A stretch of 14,699 nt of DNA from Phycisphaerales bacterium UBA7708 (GTDB lineage: Bacteria > Planctomycetota > Phycisphaerae > Sedimentisphaerales > Anaerohalosphaeraceae). The translations under genes were made by a program, and so were the position numbers. Numbering within the stretch: position 1 is the stretch's first letter; each line of letters starts with the position of its first letter. The stretch spans positions 2,261 to 16,959 of the forward strand of contig DLFY01000186.1 in the NCBI GenBank assembly GCA_002482415.1. The letters run 5' to 3'. Shown here piece by piece: positions 6,704 through 14,055 of the stretch. The notes below the pieces were generated by a model. It saw only the letters and a list, made by a program, of their open reading frames with translations, was not told the DNA's origin and did not search any database.

Positions 6704-6770
6704 TCGCAACAACTTCTGATTTTTCACGTTTGAATCATCAGTTCAATATTCATTAATTCAGGACATTTGA

Positions 6771-8213
6771 ATGCCATTTAAATCACTTGGTCTTTGCGAC
6801 CCGCTGGTGCAGGGTATCCTTGCCACCGGCTACACAGCTCCCACCGAAATTCAATCCGAAGCCATTCCCGCTGTTCTTGCAGGGCGGGATCTTATTGGCT
6901 GTGCCCAGACGGGTACCGGCAAGACGGCGGCATTTGTGCTGCCGATTCTGCACCGGCTCAGCCATGAAAATAAGGCTGCTCACAAGGGCGTACGGTCGCT
7001 GATTCTGACGCCGACGCGAGAACTGGCGGTGCAGATTGAACAGTGTGTCGAGGAATACGGACGTTTTATAAAACTGCATGCACTGGCGGTGTACGGCGGC
7101 GTCAGTATGGAAAACCAGATTCGCACCCTGCGTCGCGGGGTGGATATCGTGGTGGCTACGCCGGGGCGGCTGATGGATCATCTTCAGCGGCGTACGATTG
7201 ACCTGCGGGCTGTCGAAGTGCTGGTGCTGGATGAGGCCGACCGGATGTTTGATATGGGCTTTATCAACGATGTCAAGAAAATCATCGGCCATCTGCCCGC
7301 AAACCGACAGACACTGCTGTTTTCGGCGACCATGTCCAAGGAGGTCAAGGGACTGGCGGCGGGGGTACAGAAAGATCCCAAGATGATTCAGATCGGCCAG
7401 CAGCATAATCCGATAGAAACGATTACGCAGCACATTTACCCGGTTCGCAAGGACCAGAAGATGGATTTGCTGCGTCACCTGCTGCAAAGCGGGAATATGT
7501 ATTGTGTGCTGGTGTTTTCGCGGACGCGGCACGGAGCCGACAAGATTAATAAGCATCTGGATCGTGCGGGGATCAAGTCGGTGTCGATTCACTCGGGGCG
7601 TACCCAGAGCCAGCGTCAGAAAGCCCTGGACGGTTTTAAGCAGAATAAGTTTCAGGTGATGGTGGCTACGGATATTGCGGCGCGCGGCATTGATGTGGAC
7701 GGGATTTCGCATGTGGTCAATTTCGATGTGCCTGCGTTTGCCGAAGATTATGTGCATCGTATCGGCCGGACAGGGCGAGCCAAGGCTCTCGGCGATGCGA
7801 TTACGTTTGTCTCGGATGATGAAAAACAATATCTGCATCGCATCGAGAAATTTATAGGCAAGAAATTGAAATTTGAGCCATGCCCGGTGTTTGCTTCGCG
7901 CAAGGCTGAGCCGAAACCGGATCAGTCGGCATCCAACGAAAAGCCCGGACAGCATCAAGAGAAAAAGCACTATGACAAGCCGCGTGATGCGAAAGCACAT
8001 GGCGGCAAGCGGCATGATGAACGAGGCCATGGCGGCAAGCCGCGGCAGGACAAACCCCGCGAGGGCAGGCCTGAGCAGGGTCAATCGCATGAAAGCCGGC
8101 CGCATTACGGCAAATCGCAGAGCGGCAGGCCTCAGGGCGGCGGCTCTTTTTCGTCGGGCGGGAAGTCGAAGTCTTTTCGGAATCGTCGGAAAAAACACAC
8201 GCGACGGTTTTAA
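6771..8213 (+). CDS. DEAD-box ATP-dependent RNA helicase, RhlE-type
   Basis: A 480-residue RNA helicase that remodels RNA structures with ATP, in roles such as ribosome assembly, cold response or mRNA decay. Motifs in order: Q motif GYTAPTEIQ (20-28), motif I AQTGTGKT (45-52), PTREL (81-85), TPGR (130-133), DEAD (154-157), SAT (185-187), VFSRTR (248-253), ARGID (304-308) and HRIGRTGR (329-336). The core ends near residue 370. Residues 380-480 form a low-complexity basic tail rich in Lys, Arg, His, Gly and Gln, with loose repeats such as HGGKRHDERGHGGKPRQDKPRE and a final RNRRKKHTRRF. Such tails bind RNA non-specifically in RhlE/RhlB-like proteins. AGGA (6760-6763) is 7 bases before the ATG. 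The stop is 4 bases from the stop of the convergent glycosidase gene. Confidence 0.95.
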   Translation: MPFKSLGLCDPLVQGILATGYTAPTEIQSEAIPAVLAGRDLIGCAQTGTGKTAAFVLPILHRLSHENKAAHKGVRSLILTPTRELAVQIEQCVEEYGRFIKLHALAVYGGVSMENQIRTLRRGVDIVVATPGRLMDHLQRRTIDLRAVEVLVLDEADRMFDMGFINDVKKIIGHLPANRQTLLFSATMSKEVKGLAAGVQKDPKMIQIGQQHNPIETITQHIYPVRKDQKMDLLRHLLQSGNMYCVLVFSRTRHGADKINKHLDRAGIKSVSIHSGRTQSQRQKALDGFKQNKFQVMVATDIAARGIDVDGISHVVNFDVPAFAEDYVHRIGRTGRAKALGDAITFVSDDEKQYLHRIEKFIGKKLKFEPCPVFASRKAEPKPDQSASNEKPGQHQEKKHYDKPRDAKAHGGKRHDERGHGGKPRQDKPREGRPEQGQSHESRPHYGKSQSGRPQGGGSFSSGGKSKSFRNRRKKHTRRF

Positions 8214-8217
8214 CGCA

Positions 8218-9279
8218 TCAGGGCTGTATCGGCTCGATTAATCGAAATTCAAACTGGTCTTCCGGTCGGATGAGGTAAGGCAGCTTCCCATCCCACCGGA
8301 TGTCCATTTTTGACAGATACCACGTTTTGCCGTTGTCGTTGTTGCCCTGGAAGAACAGGACCATGCTGCCGTCATCGTCGGTAAATACGCCGGGGTGGCC
8401 GGATTCGCTGGAATTCCATTCGCCTTTATTGCCGCAGGGCAGCAGGGGCGATTTGGATAAGCGTGTCCATTGCAGGCCGTCTTTGCTGACGGCGACACCG
8501 ATTTGCTGGGGCTGGTTGTTGTAGCCGCCGGCATAGAACATATAGAAAAGCCCTTCTCGTTTGAAGACAGTCGGAGCTTCGATGCATTGTTTTTCCCAAT
8601 CCAGTACGGGTTCGAGGATGCTGTTGCTGCAACGCTGTGTCCAGTCTTTTTTGGCGAATTCCGAATTGAGCGGGGCTGAAGCGACCGCCAGCTTTTGAAT
8701 TTTCATTTCGGGGTCGCGCGTAGCGACATACAGCAGGACTTTGTCGCCATCCTCAATGACATCGGCATCGATTGCGCGTCCGCAGGTCCAGTCGCCGGTC
8801 GGGTGGAAGACGGGATTGTCGGGATTTTTTGTGAAATGAAGGCCATCGTCAGACCATGCATGGCAAATGACGTCTTTGGGGCCGTTGCCATAGGTCTGGT
8901 AGAACAGGTGGATTTTGCCTTTGAGTATGACTACGCAGGGGGCACAGGCTCCCTTATTTTCGTAGTCTTTATCCCTGGTAAAGTCTGTTACTTTTGTCCA
9001 ATTAATCATATCCCGGCTTTGTGCGATGCCGATACCATAGCCATCATTGGGCCTGCCGTCGTTGTAAGACCCGGTGGTGTAGTACATCAGGTATTTGCCT
9101 TTCCATTTGACGACATCGGGGTCTTTGGCGAAGGGTTTGTCCTTCTGGGCCTGGTCGGCAAAGTACATCTGCGGACGAGTTATGAGTTGGCTCTGTGAAT
9201 TCTGAGCAGAGGGCGTATTTTCGGCTTTCGAACTAAGGGTCGAAACAATTATAATGCCGATATAAAATAGTGTTTTCAT
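8218..9279 (-). CDS. Secreted GH43-like five-bladed beta-propeller glycosidase
   Basis: A 353-residue exported protein resembling glycoside hydrolase family 43 and related (clan GH-F / GH117-like) five-bladed propellers. Residues 1-19 are a signal peptide (MKTLFYIGIIIVSTLSSKA). Each blade shows the familiar Y-x-M-Y-Y or L-F-Y pattern: GKYLMYYTTG, GKIHLFYQTYG, DKVLLYVATRD, GLFYMFYAGGY and GSMVLFFQGN. Candidate catalytic acids sit where GH43 has them: Asp53 or Asp55 in AKDPDV as base, Asp171 in RAIDADV as pKa modulator, Glu234 in QCIEAPTVF as proton donor. His295 in SGHPGV matches the usual central His. Likely substrates are arabinose-, xylose- or galactose-containing glycans, but the sequence does not tell which. 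AAAGGA lies 5 bases before the ATG. It has its own promoter (9334-9362) and stands alone, without other carbohydrate genes in view. Family assignment between GH43 and neighbouring propeller families is uncertain. Confidence 0.8.
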   Translation of the reverse strand: MKTLFYIGIIIVSTLSSKAENTPSAQNSQSQLITRPQMYFADQAQKDKPFAKDPDVVKWKGKYLMYYTTGSYNDGRPNDGYGIGIAQSRDMINWTKVTDFTRDKDYENKGACAPCVVILKGKIHLFYQTYGNGPKDVICHAWSDDGLHFTKNPDNPVFHPTGDWTCGRAIDADVIEDGDKVLLYVATRDPEMKIQKLAVASAPLNSEFAKKDWTQRCSNSILEPVLDWEKQCIEAPTVFKREGLFYMFYAGGYNNQPQQIGVAVSKDGLQWTRLSKSPLLPCGNKGEWNSSESGHPGVFTDDDGSMVLFFQGNNDNGKTWYLSKMDIRWDGKLPYLIRPEDQFEFRLIEPIQP

Positions 9280-9333
9280 CGGATTCCTTTGTCTGGCACA
9301 ATGGACGATTTATCACTTTTCATCATGCGGCAA

Positions 9334-9362
9334 ATCCTATCATAGATTCGATTGTCTTTCAA
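9334..9362 (-). promoter_or_regulatory. Candidate promoter of the glycosidase gene
   Basis: On the minus strand TTGAAA (9362-9357) and TAGGAT (9339-9334) are separated by 17 bases. The boxes match consensus at five and four of six positions. The predicted start near 9327 gives a leader of roughly 48 bases to the ATG at 9279. It is arranged back to back with the ileS promoter, 19 bases away. Confidence 0.4.
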
Positions 9363-9381
9363 GAATATCCTGTTCGGCGGG

Positions 9382-9410
9382 TTGACAGGGCGGGGGTTTG
9401 GGCGTACCAT
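9382..9410 (+). promoter_or_regulatory. Promoter of ileS
   Basis: A perfect TTGACA (9382-9387) and TACCAT (9405-9410, four of six) stand 17 bases apart. The predicted start near 9417 leaves a leader of about 26 bases, just enough for AGAGGA (9431-9436). With so short a leader there is no room for a T-box or similar riboswitch, so ileS expression is probably not controlled by tRNA sensing in the leader. Confidence 0.6.
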
Positions 9411-9442
9411 AGTCTGTTTGAAAACCACAAAGAGGATGTTTT

Positions 9443-12289
9443 ATGTCTGATACTGAAAAGAAAGTGTATAAAGATACGTTATGCCTGCCGCAGACGAGTT
9501 TTGCGATGAAGGCCAATCTGGTCCAGCGGGAACCCCAGCAGCGGAAAGACTGGGATAAGCAGGATATTTATCAGCAGATTCTTGAGAGCCGGCAGGGTAA
9601 GCCGCTGTATGTGCTGCATGACGGCCCGCCTTATGCCAATGGCGATATTCACATGGGCCATGTGATTAACAAGGTGCTCAAGGATTTTGTGGTCAAGTAC
9701 AAGACCATGTGCGGATTTCAGGCCCCGTATATTCCGGGCTGGGACTGCCACGGATTGCCGATTGAAGTCAAGGTGATGGCCGAGCTGGGGGATGCCGCGC
9801 GGACGATGAGTAAGCCTGACTTTCGCAAACATTGTCAGAAGTATGCATCCAAGTATGTCAAGCTGCAGACGACGCAGTTCAAGTCGCTGGGGATCTTCGG
9901 CGATTTTGAAAATCCGTACCTGACGCTCAAGCCTGTGTATGAGCAGGGGATTCTGGAAATCTTTGCCGAGCTGGTGGGCAACGGGATTGTCTATAAGCAG
10001 CTTAAGCCTATTCACTGGTCGATCGGGTGTGAAACGGCGCTGGCTGATGCGGAACTGGAATACCGAGATATTCCGTCGCCGAGTGTGTATGTGAATTTTC
10101 CGATGGATGAGGCGTCGGCGGCCAGGGCCAAATCGCTGATGGGTCTCAATGATGCGGGCACGATGTGCTTTATGATCTGGACGACGACGCCGTGGACGCT
10201 GGCAGCGAATCTGGCTGTGGCACTGCATCCACGGCTGGAGTATGTCGGCCTGACGTATTCGAAAAATGGAAAGAAATATACTTCGGTTGTTGTCAAGACC
10301 CGGCTGGACGCAGTGGTCAAGGCGGCGGGGCTTGAGGAAGGACACTATACAATCTCGCAGGGCGTCTTTGGCGAACAGCTTAAAGGGCTTCGCTATGTTC
10401 ATCCGTATGTGGAGAAAAACCCGACGGATAAGGACTGCTGGTTTGCTCTGAATGCGGAGTTTGTGACTACCGAAGACGGTACCGGGATTGTGCATATTGC
10501 CCCGGGGCATGGTGTGGAAGACTATCAGGCGGGCATGGCCAATGGGCTGGCGGTCTATTCCCCGGTCAGGGACAATGGCTGCTATGATGATTCGGTTCCG
10601 GCGTGGCTTCGCGGCAAGAATGTCCTGAAGGTCGATAAGGAAGTCTGCGATCATCTCAATTCGATTGGGCTGCTGGTTCATCAGGCCCAGTTTGTTCACA
10701 GCTACCCGCATTGCTGGCGCAGCAAGATGCCGGTGATTTTCCGGGCCACGGAGCAGTGGTTTATCAGTGTGGACCGCGACATTCCCAAATTCGGTAAGAG
10801 CCTTCGCAACCTGGCACTGGAGCAGATTGGCGGCGTGCAGTGGGTGCCCAACTGGGGCGAAAAGCGTATTCGCGGGATGCTGGAAAGCCGTCCCGACTGG
10901 TGCATCAGCCGTCAGCGGTCGTGGGGTCTTCCGATCCCGGCCTTTGTCAACAGCAAGGGGGATGTGCTGCTGACCAAAGACAGCGTGATGGCTGCTGCGC
11001 AATATATCGGCAAAAAAGGTTCCAATGCGTGGTTTACCGATTCTCCGCAGGACATCCTCGGGGCGGATTTTGTGCTGCCGGCCGGATTTGCGTGGGATGA
11101 CTTGAAAAAGGAAGAGAATATCTTTGATGTCTGGTTTGAGTCCGGATGCAGCTGGTATGCGGTGGCGGCCAAGGCCGGCTGGCCTATTCCGGTGGATTTA
11201 TATCTGGAAGGCTCCGACCAGCATCGCGGCTGGTTTCAGTTGTCGCTGCTGCCGGCGCTGGGGGCACTGGGCAAAGCCCCGTTCAAAACCGTTCTGACGC
11301 ACGGCTTCACTGTCGATGAAAAAGGCATGAAGCAGTCCAAGTCGGCGGGCAACTATGTCAGCGCGCTGGAGGAAATTAATAAATACGGCGCCGACATTCT
11401 GCGGCTGTGGGTGGCCAGCGTCAATTATCAGGAAGATATGCGGTGCAGTGACGACCTGATTGGCCGCCTGCAGGAAGCGTATCGCAAGATACGCAACACC
11501 CTGCGGTATCTGCTGGGCAGTATCGACGGCTTTATCCCCGCCGAGCATGGCGTGGCGTATTCGGATATGCTGCCGATTGACCGCTGGGCGATGGAAAAGC
11601 TGGCCGAGCTGATTGAGCAGGTACGCAAGTCGTATGAGGAATTTGCGTTCCACCGGGTGTTTTCACTGATTTATAATTTCTGTACGGTGGAAATGAGCAG
11701 TATTTATATGGATGTGCTCAAGGACCGAATGTACTGTGACGGCAAGACCAGCCCGTCGCGCCGCAGCGGTCAGACGGCGATGTATTGTACGCTCGATGCC
11801 CTGACGCGGCTGCTGGCCCCGGTGCTGGCTCATACGGCCGAGGAGACCTGGGCGGCGATGGTGCATAAATCGGACAATGTTTCCAGTGTACACATGGCGA
11901 CGATGCCTGTGCCGCCGGCGGGGGTGAACTATGCGGCCAATGCCGGCGCGTGGGAGAAAATTATGACCCTGCGGGATGAAATCCTCAAGGCGCTGGAAGA
12001 CCTGCGTAAAAATGAGGCCATCGGCAGTAACCAGGAGGCGTCGATTGACGTCGTGATAGGCGATAAAGACATGCTGGCCGCCGTCCGGTCGATTGGGGCC
12101 GAGGCGATGGCGTCGCTGTGCATTGTCAGTGAAGTAAAGATTGCCGAAGGCGATCAACTGAAAGTGACTGCGAGCAAAAGCATATATGCCAAGTGTCAGC
12201 GGTGCTGGAATTATCGTCCCAGCGTCGGCAAAAACGCAGCGTATGACGACCTGTGTGATCGATGTGCCGAGGTGGTTGGTACACGCTAA
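9443..12289 (+). CDS. ileS: Isoleucyl-tRNA synthetase
   Basis: A 948-residue class I synthetase that charges tRNA-Ile with isoleucine in the cytoplasm; length fits bacterial (type 1) IleRS. The HIGH region is GPPYANGDIHMGH (61-73) with HMGH at 70-73. The editing (CP1) domain shows TTTPWT (247-252) and DGTGIVHIAPGHG (345-357). GWDCHGLPIE follows the HIGH region, and WCISRQRSWGLPIP and ESGCSWY come later. The KMSKS loop reads KGMKQSKSAGN, that is K630-Q-S-K-S634, with Gln in place of Met. The C-terminal zinc ribbon is complete: Cys918, Cys921, Cys938 and Cys941 (AKCQRCWNYRP ... LCDRC). AGAGGA (9431-9436) is 6 bases before the ATG. Transcription ends at the strong terminator at 12308-12335. Confidence 0.97.
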   Translation: MSDTEKKVYKDTLCLPQTSFAMKANLVQREPQQRKDWDKQDIYQQILESRQGKPLYVLHDGPPYANGDIHMGHVINKVLKDFVVKYKTMCGFQAPYIPGWDCHGLPIEVKVMAELGDAARTMSKPDFRKHCQKYASKYVKLQTTQFKSLGIFGDFENPYLTLKPVYEQGILEIFAELVGNGIVYKQLKPIHWSIGCETALADAELEYRDIPSPSVYVNFPMDEASAARAKSLMGLNDAGTMCFMIWTTTPWTLAANLAVALHPRLEYVGLTYSKNGKKYTSVVVKTRLDAVVKAAGLEEGHYTISQGVFGEQLKGLRYVHPYVEKNPTDKDCWFALNAEFVTTEDGTGIVHIAPGHGVEDYQAGMANGLAVYSPVRDNGCYDDSVPAWLRGKNVLKVDKEVCDHLNSIGLLVHQAQFVHSYPHCWRSKMPVIFRATEQWFISVDRDIPKFGKSLRNLALEQIGGVQWVPNWGEKRIRGMLESRPDWCISRQRSWGLPIPAFVNSKGDVLLTKDSVMAAAQYIGKKGSNAWFTDSPQDILGADFVLPAGFAWDDLKKEENIFDVWFESGCSWYAVAAKAGWPIPVDLYLEGSDQHRGWFQLSLLPALGALGKAPFKTVLTHGFTVDEKGMKQSKSAGNYVSALEEINKYGADILRLWVASVNYQEDMRCSDDLIGRLQEAYRKIRNTLRYLLGSIDGFIPAEHGVAYSDMLPIDRWAMEKLAELIEQVRKSYEEFAFHRVFSLIYNFCTVEMSSIYMDVLKDRMYCDGKTSPSRRSGQTAMYCTLDALTRLLAPVLAHTAEETWAAMVHKSDNVSSVHMATMPVPPAGVNYAANAGAWEKIMTLRDEILKALEDLRKNEAIGSNQEASIDVVIGDKDMLAAVRSIGAEAMASLCIVSEVKIAEGDQLKVTASKSIYAKCQRCWNYRPSVGKNAAYDDLCDRCAEVVGTR

Positions 12290-12304
12290 GACAGATGACA
12301 TAAC
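12276..12304 (+). promoter_or_regulatory. Weak candidate promoter for the radical SAM gene
   Basis: TTGGTA (12276-12281) and CATAAC (12299-12304) are 17 bases apart, each matching consensus at four of six positions. It overlaps the end of ileS. If used, transcription would start at about 12311, inside the terminator hairpin, so the hairpin would be partly left out of the transcript. The match is weak and is listed because the downstream gene otherwise lacks a visible promoter. Confidence 0.15.
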
Positions 12305-12307
12305 AAT

Positions 12308-12335
12308 AAAAAGCCCGGGACGACCGGGCTTTTTT
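12308..12335 (+). terminator. Intrinsic terminator of ileS
   Basis: AAAAAGCCCGG (12308-12318) pairs perfectly with CCGGGCTTTTT (12324-12334) around the loop GACGA, followed by a further T. The GC core of six pairs plus a U-run of six is a textbook rho-independent terminator. The symmetric A-run means it could also act on the minus strand. It ends 17 bases before the radical SAM start codon. Confidence 0.9.
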
Positions 12336-12351
12336 GCGGCATGGGAACACG

Positions 12352-13497
12352 ATGATAAATATCTCGAAATTATATTGCGACAAGGCCGGGGCGTCGGATG
12401 AACTGCGGTATCCGGCCAGGCGTACGCTCAAGCCGATTGTGGTATTCAACTGTACGGCGCGATGCAATCTGCGCTGTGTGCATTGCTACAGTGACAGCGA
12501 CTGTGCGACGCGGGTTCAGGAAATGACCACCCAGCAGGCCGAGGATTTCATTGCCAAGGTGGCTGATTATGGCTGTCCGGTCCTGCTGTTCAGCGGCGGT
12601 GAACCGATGCTTCGCAAGGATTTGTTTCGCCTGATGCACTTTGCCCGGTCGCTGGGGCTGCGGATTGTGCTGTCCAGCAATGGCACGCTGATTACCGAAG
12701 ACGCCGCCAAGCGGCTGGCTGAAGTCGGTCTGTCGTATGCCGGGATTTCGCTGGACGGGCCGCGGGAGATTCATGACCAGTTCCGCGGGGCGACGGGCTG
12801 TTTTGATGCCACATTGAAAGGGATTGAAGCCTGTCAGAATGCCGGGCTCAAGACCGGCCTGCGGTTTACCATGAGCCGACAGAATGCAGACACGGTGGGG
12901 GATGTATTTGAGATTGCCAGGCAAAACGGGGTACGCCGAATATGCTTTTATCATCTGGTTCGCACGGGCCGGGCGGCAGCCGATGACCTGCGGCCCGCGA
13001 CGTCTGGGCAGATTCGGGCGGCGCTGGATGAGATTATCACCCGCACCGCAGAAAGTGTCCTCAAGGGGCATGCCGAAGAAGTGCTGACGGTGGGCAATCA
13101 CGCCGACGGTCCTTATCTGCTGTTGCGGATGCATCGGGAAAATCATCCGCAATACCAGGCTGCCAGGGACTTGCTGCTGCGTTCCGGGGGCAACCGGACG
13201 GGGCAGAATATAGCTGCGGTATCGTGGGATGGGGCCGTTCATCCCGACCAGTTCTGGCGCAATCACGCCATCGGCAATGTGCTGGAAAAATCATTTGGGG
13301 CGATCTGGGATGATACGTCTGACCTGGTGATGCAGATGCTTCGCGACAAGGATAGCTATCGGGCCAGTCGATGTGCCCGCTGCAAGTGGTTTGAGTTATG
13401 CAAGGGGAATTTCCGTTGTCCGCAGGGGACGGGGGACCTGTCCTGCTGGTTTAATGAGCCGGCCTGTTATCTGACCGATGCGGAAATCGGTCTGTGA
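12352..13497 (+). CDS. AhbC/NirJ-type radical SAM protein (alternative heme biosynthesis)
   Basis: A 381-residue radical SAM enzyme. The N-terminus ISKLYCDKAGASDELRY (4-20) and the C-terminus PACYLTDAEIGL (370-381) are hallmarks of the AhbC/NirJ group. The SAM cluster motif is C38-N-L-R-C42-V-H-C45, preceded by an extra Cys34. LLFSGGEPMLRKD (78-90) is the SAM-binding GGE motif. AVSWDGAVHPDQFW (289-302) and HAIGNV (305-310) are also typical of this group. The C-terminal region has six cysteines (341, 344, 350, 356, 365, 372), probably ligands of an auxiliary iron-sulfur cluster. Known AhbC removes the two acetate side chains of 12,18-didecarboxysiroheme to give Fe-coproporphyrin III; NirJ works in heme d1 synthesis. 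AhbD, the final heme synthase, has a different core motif, so AhbC is preferred. No other ahb or nir gene is in view. The ATG at 12352 follows GGGA (12343-12346) by 5 bases; the upstream TTG at 12334 lies within the ileS terminator and is unlikely. Confidence 0.8.
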   Translation: MINISKLYCDKAGASDELRYPARRTLKPIVVFNCTARCNLRCVHCYSDSDCATRVQEMTTQQAEDFIAKVADYGCPVLLFSGGEPMLRKDLFRLMHFARSLGLRIVLSSNGTLITEDAAKRLAEVGLSYAGISLDGPREIHDQFRGATGCFDATLKGIEACQNAGLKTGLRFTMSRQNADTVGDVFEIARQNGVRRICFYHLVRTGRAAADDLRPATSGQIRAALDEIITRTAESVLKGHAEEVLTVGNHADGPYLLLRMHRENHPQYQAARDLLLRSGGNRTGQNIAAVSWDGAVHPDQFWRNHAIGNVLEKSFGAIWDDTSDLVMQMLRDKDSYRASRCARCKWFELCKGNFRCPQGTGDLSCWFNEPACYLTDAEIGL

Positions 13498-13550
13498 TGG
13501 TATAGCATGATTGCGGCCTGAGTCCCCAAAGGCCGTTGCTGCAAACGATG

Positions 13551-13587
13551 GAAAACAAAAAATCCCGACGCCGTGGCGCCGGGATTT
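13551..13587 (-). terminator. Intrinsic terminator of the two-component gene pair
   Basis: AAATCCCG (13560-13567) pairs with CGGGATTT (13580-13587). Inside, after one A-C mismatch, CGC (13569-13571) pairs with GCG (13576-13578). Read on the minus strand the hairpin is followed by TTTTTTGTTTT, a strong U-run; read on the plus strand the following sequence is only mildly T-rich. It therefore serves mainly the minus-strand receiver gene, whose stop is 5 bases away, and may also stop transcripts of the radical SAM gene. Confidence 0.8.
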
Positions 13588-13592
13588 AGTAT

Positions 13593-14021
13593 TTACTCGC
13601 TGACTTTGGTCAGTACTTTGCGCTGTTCGAGGATGCTTTCGATTTTTTCCAGCAGTTCGCTGAGGTCAAACGGCTTGATGATGTAATCATCGATGCCGCA
13701 GGCGTTGGCGCGTGCGATATCCTGGGTCTGGCTGCGGGCGGTCAGCATGATGACCGACGGTTCCTGTCCCCAGGGCTGCTTGCGAAGCATTTCCAGCATT
13801 TCCAGGCCGTTCATCACGGGCATAATGACGTCCAGCAGGATGACATCGGGTCTTTCCTGTTCGGCGATTTTGAGGCCATCGCTGCCGTTATGAGCGACCA
13901 CCACGTCAAAGTCATTCATCTCCAGCCGGTCTTTGAGCGTCTGGACGATGTTGGGTTCGTCGTCGGTTACCTGGATTTTGATTTTCCGCGTTTTTTTCTT
14001 GATTCCAAAAAAATCAAACAT
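13593..14021 (-). CDS. Single-domain response regulator (CheY-like receiver)
   Basis: A 142-residue protein made of one receiver domain and no output domain. Key residues are present: acidic pair Asp20 and Asp21 (KIQVTDDEP), phosphoacceptor Asp64 (VILLDVIMP), Thr94 (IMLTAR) and Lys116 (YIIKPFD). The N-terminus carries a short basic stretch (FGIKKKTRK) before the first strand. Without a DNA-binding domain it must act by protein contact or as a phosphorelay step. The ATG at 14021 has GGAG (14033-14030) 8 bases upstream; a TTG at 14066 would overlap the kinase gene and is less likely. It follows the histidine kinase gene by 34 bases on the same strand, so the two are very likely cotranscribed partners, and the terminator at 13551-13587 closes the unit. 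Confidence 0.9.
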   Translation of the reverse strand: MFDFFGIKKKTRKIKIQVTDDEPNIVQTLKDRLEMNDFDVVVAHNGSDGLKIAEQERPDVILLDVIMPVMNGLEMLEMLRKQPWGQEPSVIMLTARSQTQDIARANACGIDDYIIKPFDLSELLEKIESILEQRKVLTKVSE

Positions 14022-14055
14022 AAGCCTTACTCCATCAGGTCGGTTGGCTGTGTTT

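Noticed and set aside
6783..8198. Long open frame antisense to the helicase gene (471 codons)
   Set aside because: The plus strand holds every DEAD-box motif in order; the reverse frame is low-complexity Arg/Leu/His-rich shadow sequence.
9479..11002. Long open frame antisense to ileS (507 codons)
   Set aside because: ileS is unmistakable on the plus strand; the antisense product has no family features.
12334..12351. TTG start for the radical SAM gene
   Set aside because: It begins within the ileS terminator U-run; the ATG at 12352 has a GGGA site and matches the family's usual N-terminus.
12370..13266. Open frame antisense to the radical SAM gene (298 codons)
   Set aside because: It mirrors a gene with intact cysteine and GGE motifs and has no domain of its own.
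13513..13536. Small GGCC/GGCC inverted repeat after the radical SAM gene
   Set aside because: Short stem with a loop of about 12 bases and no U-run; the hairpin at 13560-13587 is the real terminator here.
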